In this document: positions 1-10,376 of the stretch, piece after piece
How positions within the stretch are numbered: the stretch's first letter is position 1
Layout: each line of letters opens with the position of its first letter
From: Leucogyrophana mollusca
Lineage: Eukaryota; Basidiomycota; Agaricomycetes; Boletales
Direction: 5' to 3'
Assembly (NCBI GenBank): GCA_021014945.1
Contig: MU266418.1
Span: 38,667-102,666 of the forward strand
Length of the DNA: 64,000 nt
The notes under the pieces: generated by a model
What the model was told of the DNA's origin: nothing
Seen by the model: the letters and a program-made list of their open reading frames with translations, nothing else
Database searches by the model: none
Made by a program: the position numbers and the translations under genes

Positions 1-385
1 GTGGTTTTCCGCAGGCATACCATAAGTATAGAAGCGAAGACAGTCGTTCCTTCTCAATGACGAATCTCTTCTGTATGGTCCTCCAACAGACTGTCGCCAG
101 AGCCATAATAGTCAATATATGTTTGCTCTCGTTCGTTTGTCTTGGGTCTATATATCGGCGATCGTCTTGCTGCTTCGAGAAGAGGACACAAGTCCTCCAG
201 TCTTCGTCGTATCACGAGTGGAGAATCACATGCATCATGATGCATGACGCATGCGCAGTTCGCGACACCCGGGATGACCGGTTGGATTAGTTAAAGGGCA
301 CACCTGTTGACGCCAGCGAGCGCTAACATTCCCGCAGAACCAGCTTGCGAAGGTCCTTCAGCTCAAAACAGCCCGGAAACCAACC
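1..385. other. left edge, promoter of GST gene
   Basis: I see no supported gene here. The open frames are short, have no introns that extend them and match no family I know. The last part before the glutathione S-transferase start is probably its promoter and 5' leader. Confidence 0.4.
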
Positions 386-1431
386 ATGTCAGTACCACAA
401 GGGCATCAACCTTCACTCTCGCAACCCAAAGTGATTGTTCACCACCTGAACGATTCGCGTTCCCAACGCGTCCTCTGGCTTCTCGTTCGTTCTGATAGCC
501 GATTCATCTTCCGGGATCTGATGGAATCGCGTGTGTATTCACAGGAAGAACTCGAGGTCCCCTATGAAATCAAGAATTACAGCCGCAATGCCGACCGTCG
601 TGCCCCGAAGGAACTCCTCGATGTCAGTCCTTTGGGAAAGTCGCCAGTGATAACCGACGGAGATGTTACCCTGGCTGAAAGCGGGGCCATCGTCAGTACG
701 TTGCTGTGTGCCGTCAATTGAGTGCCCACGGACATTGCCCCTTTAGCATACCTCATTGAACGCTACGGAAAAGACAAAGACCAGCCTCCCGCATCTGGCC
801 GACTGCATGATCTATACTGTAAGCTTGCAGACACCTGAACCTCGTCCCGACTGAAACCGACGATGATAGTCACACATTACTCGGAGGGATCGTTCATGCC
901 GCTTCTTGTCCAAAAGCTCATTTTAACCATCATCCCTCAGAAAGCTCCCATTTTCATTAGCTTCTTGCTCCGCATGGTGCTCGGTCAAGTGGTCAAACAG
1001 GTATTGGACCCCGAGCTACGAAAACATCAAGCCTTGGTCTGTGACATTCTCCTATTTTGAGAGCGTGTACTCACAATATTCAATATCATTGTGTTAGATC
1101 GAAGACCACTTGGCGAAGTCCGGGACTTGGTTTGCCGGTGGCGAACACCCCACCGCTGCGGACTACATGATGGCGTTCCCATTAGAGGCCTTGGTTTCTG
1201 AGGAGCCACACTTTGTGGGCCCAAAGGCATTAGCTTTCGTCAACAATGTTCAGAGCCGGTATGTTCGGCATTGTCTGTGCGTACGTCTGTGCACTTACAA
1301 CAGAACTTAAATTTGTGATTAGCCCGGCCTATAAACGCGTGAGTCGCTCCATGTCTCGAAGATATGATCCCTTACGCTTTACCTGCTAGGCGCTGGACAG
1401 AGGAGGGAAGTACACGTATGCGAAACTTTGA
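386..1431 (+). CDS. glutathione S-transferase, multi-exon
   Basis: Likely a cytosolic enzyme that conjugates glutathione to electrophiles. The start MSVPQGHQP is followed by a thioredoxin-fold N-terminus. After removing a GT-AG intron at 485-544 the reading is LWLLEELEVPYEIKNY, then DVSPLGKSPVITDGDVTLAESGAI, the classical GST glutathione-site region with the E-S pair. The C-terminal helical domain is spread over further short exons (HYSEGSFMPLL; FAGGEHPTAADYMMAFPLEAL). The last exon ends PAYKRALDRGG...AKL-stop. All apparent frame breaks are resolved by canonical introns, so the gene looks intact at roughly 230 residues in about seven exons. It resembles fungal GTT1-like GSTs; the subclass is not certain. 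Confidence 0.88.
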
Positions 1432-2135
1432 GACGACAAGTACCAAGGATTTGGACTACTAGTACCATGTGTCACTTCCATGGGTTGTGCTGTTCCAAAG
1501 AAACATTGACCTCAGCGATCTCACCCGTCACACTAACTTGAAGGTGCACTTTGCTTGAGGTGCTTATCGCAGCAGCCGTGGAACAGGGCCACTGGAGCTC
1601 ACTAGGGTATCGGCACATAACCCACGTCTATTCATGTCTCGTGCCAAACGACAAGCAAGGTAATGCACGCAGACGTCGGCCATGAAGCTACGCTGCCCAG
1701 CACCTAACACCGGCAAGTGTTTTCGTCTTTTGAATATGTTATTGGTTCTCAGACTTGGCTGAGAATCTCCGATTTCCGCGAACGGTTTCACCTCTCGTCC
1801 ACTAGTTGCAAACAACCCATAAGATTCAATATATATATGCGAGGCGCAGTCACCGAGCTAAGGTATGATTATAATGTAATTCAATACAGTCCAGAATCTA
1901 TAATGCGAATGCGATGGTACGGGTGCATTTACTACGGGTACAAGAGCGCTCAGGAAGTCCATACATGATAGAGATGCGAGGATATATGCAAGTGCGATGC
2001 TGAAGTGACCCCTGGAGAGAACACCAAGAACGAACGTATGGAGTAGTGTATGAACGAAGAAAAGGATTGGCGAGAAAGAAGGGAGATATGTGGTGTCCGA
2101 AAAGAAAACCTCTCTAGAAGATGAACATACCAAAT
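1432..2135. other. convergent 3' intergenic region
   Basis: This lies between the 3' ends of the GST gene and the minus-strand coiled-coil gene. It has a run of TA at about 1830 and no frame I can support. It probably contains both 3' UTRs. Confidence 0.4.
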
Positions 2136-4228
2136 TCACCGACGATCTTCACCTCTACTTTTTCTGGAGCCAAGAGATCCTGACATTGCCTTGTGCTCCC
2201 AATAAGCGTGCCCTTCCCCTTCCACCCAGTCCCCCGTAACGGGGTCCCTTTCAAAATCGCCGTCACGATACCCGTACCTCCTCTGAAGGAGCTGCAGCAG
2301 AGGATTGCGCAGGGCAGGGTCCATGCGCACGGTTTCTCCCGGATGATAGCTTCCTACTCCGTGGCGAGATAAGCTTTCTTCAAAGAGAGCTTCATCGTAA
2401 GTACAGCCACAGTTCAAGTGGCCCGGAGGTGCCATGCGCGGAGGGTAGGCTCTGCGTTCACGTCTCGAGTCATGCCACGAGCAAAGTGCATTGCCAGCTC
2501 GGTTGAGCGAGCAAAAAAGTCGGATGCGCGCTTCGGTTCGGGCCTTCCAGGATGGGGGTATCGGCGCATTCTGCGGTGGCATTGGCGGGATAAGGGAAGC
2601 GATATTGTTGATGGAAGATGATTCTTGTTGTCGGTAGGGGCGATCAGGGAGGACAAGCCCTCCAGCTAATTCTCCCTCCAATTCTTTGATTCGCATGCGA
2701 TCGGACTGATTAACGAGCTCCAACTCTCGCACTTTCTTCCGAAGGTGGTGGACTTCATCTTCCATGCTTGCATGGCGAGTGCGCGACATTTGGGGGCGAA
2801 GGTCGCTCGACTGGGACGGTGGACGAGTAAGGCCCATCATAGGCGTCCCGAGGTAAGATTCTGAAAATGGAGAGGATACGCCAGAACGAGTAGACATGTG
2901 TTGGGTATGACTTTGCTGGGAGGTCATATGGCTTGTGTATGCTGAAGGGAAAGCAGGCGATTGCGGGGAAATAGACTCCGGCGATGCATTATGGGTGGTT
3001 ACAGTATTAATACCTTGGTATGGTGCATTTTGGTACGGATTTCCGGCTGACATTGCTGAGGAAGAAGCGTGCTGAACGTAGGTTGAATGTGCTGGCATCG
3101 TAAGTTGGTCGTGTTGGCCGGCCATCCAGCTCATCTGATCGCTTGGGTCCAAGGAATATGCTGCTCTAGACTTCGTCAGAGAAGGATCGCCAGCTCTGAG
3201 CTGTGGAGGCATGTTCATGTGACCGATCGCACCGGACAAACTAGAACTAGTTGTCATGTTCGAGTTGGAGGACTGTGGTCGGCCATCTGCTCCGGTATAC
3301 GGCTGCCTCGAGAAAGGATGCTTCGACAACATCAGTGTCAGAGCATGTAAATCAGAAGCGAGTACTTACTGGAGCAAAAGCACTGGGACCATAGGATGAC
3401 GACGCCAGAGCTCGCTGTGCGTCTTCCTGGCTTATCCGTCCAGAGGATTCCAGTTGCTCGGGATATTGTGGTTTGCTGGGACCTCTTGATCCCGATATAC
3501 GACCAGACATGTTGCTATTGTCAACCCTTGGGCGAACTTGACGTGTCCAAGCGGAGGGAGACGTGAGTCGATCCGAAACAGCGTCAGGAGATAGAGAACG
3601 TCGTCGAGATTTAGAAGGAGTGTCTGCACTACTCAAGGGAGCTGACTGACAGGAAACAGGGGAAGGAAGGGGGGACACCCAATGCAATAGTGTCCGTTCT
3701 GAAGGCTCAACCTTGATGTCCACGGGGTAGCTATTTCGTGACCTCAGCTGTTTAAATGGATGAGGCTTTTCCATCGTGGCCTAGGCAGTGCCGATCACAC
3801 GGCTTGAACGGAGAAAACTGTAAAGACCAAAACCCGAGCAGGGAGCCTCGCTTGGTTCAGCAACGGACAGAGCCACAAAGACAAAGCAGTCGTAAGCAGG
3901 TACCGAAGAGATATGAACAACCGTGCGCCTGGAGGTTGGAGTCGGTCGCGACGGAGCCGTAGCGAAGATCAATTGTTGCGAAGGGGGGCTGATGATGCGA
4001 CAGTTAACTCACAGCATGGCCACTCTTGACGACTTCGAGCAGCTTGCACCCGCGACGGGCTGTACATGGTGAGATGATCATATTGTAGAGGGATACCATT
4101 ACTACAGGGTGTCCCTCACAACAAGAGATTTTGATCTTTGGACCTATAAAGGCCGCAGTGCAGCCAGGCTGTTGGCACTGGGAGAGGTATTGATCATGGC
4201 ACTGCCAAGCTGATCCGCTAGGGCTCAC
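2136..4228 (-). CDS. unrecognised low-complexity coiled-coil protein
   Basis: I do not recognise this protein. The main exons run from a Met codon at 3774 (MEKPHPFKQL) through Ser/Pro-rich sequence. An intron joins SAFAP to HPFSRQPYTG (donor GTAAGT near 3371), and a second large exon runs to 2136. That exon has Ser/Gln/His-rich sequence, then a coiled coil of heptad-like MEDEVHHLRKKVRELE type, then a compact C-terminal region with CGCTYDEALFEESL and a YGYRDGDFERDP motif that looks folded. An upstream exon (about 4009-4228) with many Cys and His (WQCHDQYLSQC, GCTAAF, CCEGH) splices in frame just before MEKPH, so the true N-terminus probably lies further upstream; I could not find its ATG. A nuclear or cytoskeletal role is possible but nothing proves it. 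Confidence 0.6.
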
Positions 4229-5042
4229 ACACCATCCGTTAGCCTTTCTCGGCGTTGGCTTGGGTGAAGTAGGTAACTTGGAACTGACAGCATTATCTTA
4301 TTGTCTACGAGGTTGAAACTCGCAGGAGGTGGCGGAACGATCGAGAGGTGAAGGAGGAAAGGGAACCGGAGAAACCGATATATGGTGATGTACAATTAAT
4401 TAATTGCTCGGTCAAATGAAGCGATGCGGTCAAGCCACCCGCGTCTGTTGTCTGCGTACACATCGTCTGGGTCACAGCCTCGACGTAGCCTTGGCAATTG
4501 AGTAGACGCGTATCGACTCAATTAAAGGTAAACGGCGAAACATATATTTCGCGCGCATACATGTTGTGTGGCATGATCTCAGCAGACTGACCGCATAACG
4601 ATGGCCCACTATCACACGTCCCCACCCCGCCGAATACGCGGCCAAGTGTCAATCTCACGATGTGTCAGAGGAGGTCGGGGGACTGTGTGTTCACCGGACG
4701 AAATGTACCTTTCTGCGCAGCGAAACATGAACAAGAATGATCGAGGACGAGCTCGGTCGCGGATTTCAGCGCGTCAGTGGCTTGGGGAGTGGTAAAGGAA
4801 CCCCTGTTGCTTGCGTGTGCTCGATGTCGCAGACGCGTTACAACGCAGGCGCTAAACTTCGGCAGACTCGGGACCGCCTCGCTCTTCTTTAAACCAGGGG
4901 TCGACCGCGCTGTTTCACAATGGTACGCAGACAAAAAGCGTCCCACTGGGGCAACGGCCCCTTCAGTCCATCTATAACCGACTGGTGAATCTGGCGGCGG
5001 CACAACCAACGCTGTACAGACATTGGAAGTGCTAGTGATCGG
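4229..5042. other. intergenic, no supported gene
   Basis: GC-mixed sequence between the unresolved 5' end of the coiled-coil gene and the 3' end of the Som1-like gene. Part of it may be an unplaced 5' exon of the former. Open frames on both strands overlap without splice support. Confidence 0.35.
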
Positions 5043-5531
5043 TCATTTCGGATGATTGCTTGACCCTTGTTCAGTGTCGAGGTCGTATCGCTGTATGTCC
5101 CGCCATGGTTTGCCTTTAGGCAGAACTTGACTGAAATGGTGTGAGATATATTTGTCGCTCATAGAAGAGAAGTCGTTACTGACCTGGACTCGTCAGGGAT
5201 TTCGACTTCCCCTGTTTTGAGATCAATTCTCAAAAGCTTGGTGACCTCCACAGCTGGCCTGCCTGGACATCTGCATCCCGAACCCCTCGGATTCTCACCA
5301 CTAGTCAACAAGGGAGTTCACACGTACATTCTGAAGATACGCGGAATAGGAAAGCAACGAGGACGAACTTCTCCGGTTGGAAGCTCTTCGAGTTCGCATG
5401 TATGCTGCACTGTCGGGGAGGAAATTCAGTAGAGGGGATCCTTTGCCACCGGCTGGAACCTGACCTATCTCCAAGAGACGACATCGTTTCAATGGTGACG
5501 GAGGGCCAGAATGACTGTCCGTAGACTGCAT
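5043..5531 (-). CDS. Som1-like mitochondrial inner-membrane peptidase subunit
   Basis: A small split gene. The Met codon at 5529-5531 starts MQSTDSHSGPPSPLKRC. Four exons joined at GT-AG introns give RCRLLEIVQHTCELEEL, then RCFPIPRIFRICPGRPAVEVTKL, then an end of DIQRYDLDTEQGSSNHPK, about 107 residues. The pattern of four Cys around L-x-E-hydrophobic-V-Q, C-x-P-x-x-R-x-F and a final C matches the Som1 family. In yeast Som1 belongs to the inner-membrane protease complex with Imp1 and Imp2, which trims intermembrane-space proteins. The start is only 219 bp from that of the adenosylhomocysteinase gene and points away from it, so the two probably share a promoter. The main uncertainty is exact exon ends. 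Confidence 0.72.
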
Positions 5532-5652
5532 AAAACCTTCCAACAACACGAGAATCGAAACAATGAAAGTGCTAGTGACTGTGAGACTTGGTTAGTTTCT
5601 CCCAAGCTGCGCCAGAAAGCCTCTCACGATGCCGAAGCGGCAACTTCTAAAC

Positions 5653-5658
5653 CACGTG
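5653..5658. promoter_or_regulatory. CACGTG E-box in a divergent promoter
   Basis: A perfect CACGTG palindrome lies 92 bp upstream of the adenosylhomocysteinase start, between two divergent genes. In fungi such boxes are bound by bHLH factors of the Cbf1 type, which govern sulfur-amino-acid genes in yeast. Use of this site here is inferred. Confidence 0.4.
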
Positions 5659-5750
5659 GCTTTTTGCAGATAAAAACGCGCAGCGGGATCGTTCTCATCT
5701 CAACCCCCGCATTCTCTCTTTCCTCCATCATCTCGCAAAAACAGTTCAAA

Positions 5751-7620
5751 ATGTCTTACAAAGTTGCTGGTTAGTCACTAACTTCAGACAGTAAAATCAG
5801 ATTTTGATGCGTCTTATCTGCAGACATTTCTCTCGCCGCGTTTGGCCGCAAGGAAATCGAGATCGCTGAAGTATTTCTTTATCGCCAGGATATCTTCGCA
5901 CATCGTCCTGATGCGTGTTTTTCCAGCATGAAATGCCAGGATTGATCTACATGAGGACCAAGGTAGGTTGCTAATCGCGCCATCATTCTCTCCAAAGGCT
6001 CATCGAGCTTCCTTTAGTATGGCGCCTCGAAGCCTTTGCGTGGTGCTCGTATCGCTGGGTGTCTTCACATGTAAGCTGTGTTTTCCTGTCCTAGCGCTTA
6101 ACATACGCTAAGCCTCATAAAGGACGATTCAGACCGCCGTCTTGATCGAGACGCTTACCGCCCTCGGCGCCGAGGTTACTTGGTCATCCTGCGTATGTGT
6201 TTCATCGACCAACAAGCGATAGATTTCCTTCTGATGGGTCTGTTTGTAGAACATCTTCTCTACGCAGGACCACGCTGCTGCTGCGTAAGTGCCCCGATCA
6301 CCATCTAAGCTTACGCTCATGCTGTTCATGCAGAATTGCCGCAACTGGTGTTCCCGTGTACGCTTGGAAGGGCGAAACTGAGGAGGAGTACCAGTGGTGT
6401 ATTGAGCAGACCCTCGCTGCCTTCCCTGGTGGAAAATCTCTTAACATGATCCTTGACGATGGAGGTGATTTGACGACTCTCGTTCACGAGAAATACCCCC
6501 AATACCTGAAGGGTAGGTCCGCTTTACGCACACCAAGCGCCCTGCTGACTCGCCCGCAGACGTTAAGGGTCTTTCCGAGGAGACCACCACTGGTGTCCAC
6601 CACCTCTACAAGGCCTTCCGCGAAGGCAGGTTGAAGGTCCCCGCCATCAACGTCAACGACTCCGTCACCAAGTCCAAGTTCGACAACTACTACGGATGCC
6701 GTGAGTCCCTCGTCGACGGTATCAAGCGCGCAACAGATGTTATGCTTGCGGGCAAGGTCGCTGTTGTTGCTGGGTACGGTGACGTCGGCAAGGGTGTACG
6801 TAGTACTTTGGTTCACGCTGGTCAACTTTTACTTATGTTGATTCCATCAGTGTGCTGAGTCTCTGCGCTCTTACGGTGCTCGCGTTTTGGTCACGGAGAT
6901 CGATCCCATTAACGCTCTCCAAGCGGCTATGGCTGGCTACGAAGTCACTACGATGGAGGATGCTGCTCACCGCTCCAATGTCTTCGTTACTACCACTGGT
7001 AACCGCGACATCATCACTGCCAAGCACTTCACCGCAATGCCCGAAGATGCCATCGTCTGCAAGTAAGTTAAACGCCCTTCAAGGTACCGAGGTTTTCTAA
7101 TCGGCATGCAGCATCGGTCACTTCGATGTCGAGATCGATGTCGCTTGGTTGAAGGCCAACGCTAAGCAAATTGTCAACGTTAAGCCTCAAGTTGATCGCT
7201 ACACCATGCCCTCTGGTCGCCACGTCATCCTCCTCGCTGAGGGCCGTCTCGTCAACTTGGGGTACGTTGATTTGATTGAGTTTAGTAGCTCCCTTTTTGA
7301 CCAACTGATACAGCTGTGCCACCGGCCATCCATCCTTTGTCATGTCCTGCTCGTTCGCCAACCAGGTCCTGGCCCAGATTGCTCTCTGGACTACTCCTGA
7401 GAAGTTCCCTCTTGGTGTCCACATGCTGCCCAAGGAGCTTGACGAGGAGGTCGCCCGCGCCCATCTTGCCCAGCTTAACGTCAAGTTAACTGAGCTGTCG
7501 CCCGAGCAATCCAGCTACCTCGACATTCCTGTCGCCGGTCCTTACAAGGCTTCGCACTACAGGTCAGGTTCAAGGTTCAATTAGCAAAGCACTATGACTT
7601 ACACCCCTTCCAGGTATTAA
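5751..7620 (+). CDS. SAH1: adenosylhomocysteinase
   Basis: Hydrolyses S-adenosylhomocysteine to adenosine and homocysteine in the cytosol, relieving product inhibition of all SAM-dependent methyltransferases. Start MSYKVA, then about ten introns, all GT-AG. Family blocks appear in order: [16 protein letters not shown] near the N-terminus, [49 protein letters not shown] with the catalytic Lys and Asp, the NAD-binding [39 protein letters not shown], and the C-terminal tail [12 protein letters not shown] ending YKASHYRY. Length is about 430 residues, as expected. No frame breaks remain after splicing. High confidence in identity; a few exon ends could shift by a codon. Confidence 0.97.
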
Positions 7621-8233
7621 ATGCTTGTATGTTGCATGATGGCCTCAACGTGCCCTCGCTAGTCAAAACGAGATGACGGGACCTTCAACGTCCTTTTGGG
7701 TGGATGTTATTATTATGGAAGAGTCTCAACGCTCTTGGCTCAGGCAAGGCGAAAAGGCTGGCTCCCGATGAGCCAACGTGGGGTTTTGTCTCCCGGCTCT
7801 GAATCCCCTGCGGGAATGGGATGTCAGCCACAGATGGGTCGTTGCAGTTCGGGCCTCAACGTGCCCTCCCTTTGTTTAGTTGCACTAGCGTACACAATGC
7901 ATCGGTTGAAGTTGCGACACCGAACTAGTCTAGAAAGATACACTCGTCACGCGTCTCATCAAACTAACTGGGCCCCTAGGGCCCTATACATTTAACCCTA
8001 CAGCCTCCGAATGTTGCACTTCAACCTGATCTGAATCATGATCAGCTCAATCATCGATAAGTATGACCGGATCTCGCATCGATTCTGGAACCTCTTGATA
8101 GACGTGAGAGGAACTTAATATTCAAGTCATTTGACCATCAATGGGAAGTCTCGACATTGGATTGGCTCTGGAAAGAGTCGTAGTCATCTCGAGTTAAGTA
8201 CCCCCAAGCTTTGTGCGCATTAGCTCTGACGAC
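7621..8233. other. intergenic region
   Basis: This holds the SAH1 3' UTR and the promoter of the next gene. A short phrase, cctcaacgtgccctc, occurs twice (about 7645 and 7854). I see no gene or clear mobile element. Confidence 0.4.
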
Positions 8234-8994
8234 ATGTCCGCCACGAGTACTGTCTCACTGCTCAGCCCCTTGGACCCTGCGTCTCTCTCGGAAGCAGAGC
8301 AGGAGAAATCTGCCCCATGGATTGTCCGGAAACTCGTTGGAGTGAGTCCATTTAGTGTGTAAACATCCGTCTAGGCCTTAACTGAAGATTCTGCACGCTT
8401 TCAGTCGATGACTGGGAGAATCGTCATGTCCTCCTACGAGTCTTTGAGGGCTGCTGGCACAAACATAATATGTCTTTCGCCGGTACCTTGCCTTTCGTGC
8501 CGAGACGATCTTGCGCTGATTGAACGTGCGTCCGGCAGTGGGGAGACTCTTCACCGCTACTTCTACCATGCATCCGGTTCAGAGACCTAGCAGTCCACGG
8601 AGTAGTAATGGCCACAGTGAGGTCCTGTTTCTAAGGAAATATCGCAAGCTAACTGGCCAACTGCTTGGAGGGAGGGGTTGCAGCTATAGCGGCCCCCGTG
8701 ATGGGACCAGTTTCTGATGCCGTGATGTCCACTGTTGGGGACAGTATCTTGGTTGAAATGGGCCTTCACACCGGGTTTGAACTGTCAGCTAAAGCCGCTG
8801 ATGACTTGATCCTGGATGGAGCCTTGAAGAGAGTGGTGCCAATACACTCTGCGAGGCTCGAGACCACAGGGGTCAAGACGATGACTATTACCCTAAAGTA
8901 TAAACATACAATCGAGGACGCGTCTCTGGGTTTCTTTAGAAGCAGCTTGCACAAGTGGGTCGACGACAGGATTCTCGTAGGCACGTCAGGCTAA
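8234..8994 (+). CDS. unrecognised small protein, four-exon model
   Basis: I do not recognise this protein. A coherent model starts MSATSTVSLLSPLDP, removes an intron beginning GTGAGTCC after RKLVG, and continues SMTGRIVMSSYESLRAAG. A second intron after ICLSP leads into WGDSSPLLLPCIRF. A third after VVMAT leads into GGVAAIAAPVMGPVSDAV and a hydrophilic C-terminus ending DDRILVGTSG, about 215 residues. The 3' end is not settled: an open stretch at about 9029-9154 (KDYLSIEKGWFSPY) could be a further exon if a weak donor near 8980 is used. Confidence 0.45.
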
Positions 8995-9202
8995 ACTCCC
9001 ACAGAGATAATTCGTTGTTTTCTGCAGTGAAAGATTATCTTTCGATTGAGAAAGGGTGGTTTTCCCCTTATCTATTCGCCAGTGGTCGGCGCCCCGTCAT
9101 TCCACGGTCAGTGAAACCGGACGTCGTCTTCTGCCATGGACCGTTTCTATCAGGTAAGGTACCCACTGTGTCGCTGCTCGGTGTGGTTGTTCGCGTGCAC
9201 TG

Positions 9203-9916
9203 ATGGATGATCCTGGAGGTGACTATAGCGTCGGCGAGGCTCTTCTGGCAGAATCAGCGTCTGTTATCACTCTCTGCCCTGCCCTTCCGCCTCCAGCATC
9301 CCCTGTCCCAACTCTCGCTTCCGCACACCATAGCTTTTTATCCGTGACCGATCTCCCAAAACTCAGTCATTTCACTCGATCGCGCAGCCCTTCTCCCGAA
9401 CCAGCCTTGGCTCCGGTGCCTCAGCCACCGGCTCCCCGCCGGATTGTCGTGCTCGTGCTGGGACTGAAGCCACACCGCAAGTTCTGGGCCACAAGTTCAA
9501 GGCCAAGTGAAAGTGTCATACAGTATCAGCTTCTAAATGGCTGTCCGGCTGTTGTGCTACCTGCTAAGCTTGGAGCACCTCTTCTAGCGTGGGATGGGCT
9601 CACGCTGGAAGAGCTCTGGAAAGTACCACTACCTCAGGGTGACGACTTGAAGAGGGACCTTACATTTACCGGGAACCAGTTTGAGGGGATTGTGAACGTC
9701 CTCTTCGAATACATCGACTTATGTGTGGATTGGGAGAGAGTGGTGATGCTGGATGAAGCTAGCGGGGGAGGTCAAACGGAAGCAGACAAGAAGACTTTGG
9801 TGAGGGATGCCCTGGCTTTGGTGATTGCGGGCGCGGTACGGAGTGGTTCGAGCAAAGAGGTGAAGAAGGAGGTCGATCAGTCAAGGTGCGGGATCGCTAT
9901 GTGGCGTATTCCTTGA
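9203..9916 (+). CDS. unrecognised conserved-looking protein, single exon
   Basis: A 237-residue uninterrupted frame. The N-terminal third is rich in Pro, Ser and Ala and probably disordered. The rest looks like a folded domain: RRIVVLVLGLKPHRKFW, ESVIQYQLLNGCPAVVLPAK, APLLAWDGLTLEELWKV, then an amphipathic stretch with NVLFEYIDLCVDWERVV. I cannot name the family. Codon use and length argue for a real gene. An upstream exon is possible because a donor-like GTAAGG lies at about 9155, but I found no in-frame join. Confidence 0.6.
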   Translation: MDDPGGDYSVGEALLAESASVITLCPALPPPASPVPTLASAHHSFLSVTDLPKLSHFTRSRSPSPEPALAPVPQPPAPRRIVVLVLGLKPHRKFWATSSRPSESVIQYQLLNGCPAVVLPAKLGAPLLAWDGLTLEELWKVPLPQGDDLKRDLTFTGNQFEGIVNVLFEYIDLCVDWERVVMLDEASGGGQTEADKKTLVRDALALVIAGAVRSGSSKEVKKEVDQSRCGIAMWRIP

Positions 9917-10376
9917 GGCCGTGTGATGCCCCACCAGTGACACGGGCACGTAACGTATTCGCATCTTGTCCTGGCCAAAACAAATCAGCTCCTGCAATTA
10001 ATCGTTGAAGTTCTGGTACTTAAATACGACCGAAGTGTGCGTGAGCACATGGTTGGGAGAGCACCGCCACCCAAAAGTGATCGCACAGTACGATCGGTAA
10101 AAACCGACAATTTCGGAATAACCCGATCAATCTGAAGCGCTGCCGCGGGGCTCTAAATTATCTCTACTGGTCCTCAGGCCCCTTCATCGCTTTCGCCCCC
10201 CGGGTCTCGACGTTTGGCGCACTGGAGTCTTCTCCTGTCGTGTTTGCATTTGCTTTGTTTTCTGGTCTGTACGGCTGGTTGGCTTCACTCTCCATAAACC
10301 CAGGTCCCAACGTTCTGGTCTGTAATCCGAAGCTGCATCAGTCAGCTACCTCTGAACGTTTAGCAGCCTTCGGCAC
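9917..10376. other. promoter and 5' leader of the La-motif gene
   Basis: No coding signal. A pyrimidine-rich stretch ahead of the start at 10377 is typical of a fungal promoter and 5' leader. Confidence 0.4.

Noticed and set aside
386..1431. GST gene as a frameshifted pseudogene
   Set aside because: Each apparent break coincides with a GT-AG intron of about 50-100 nt, and splicing restores the family sequence.
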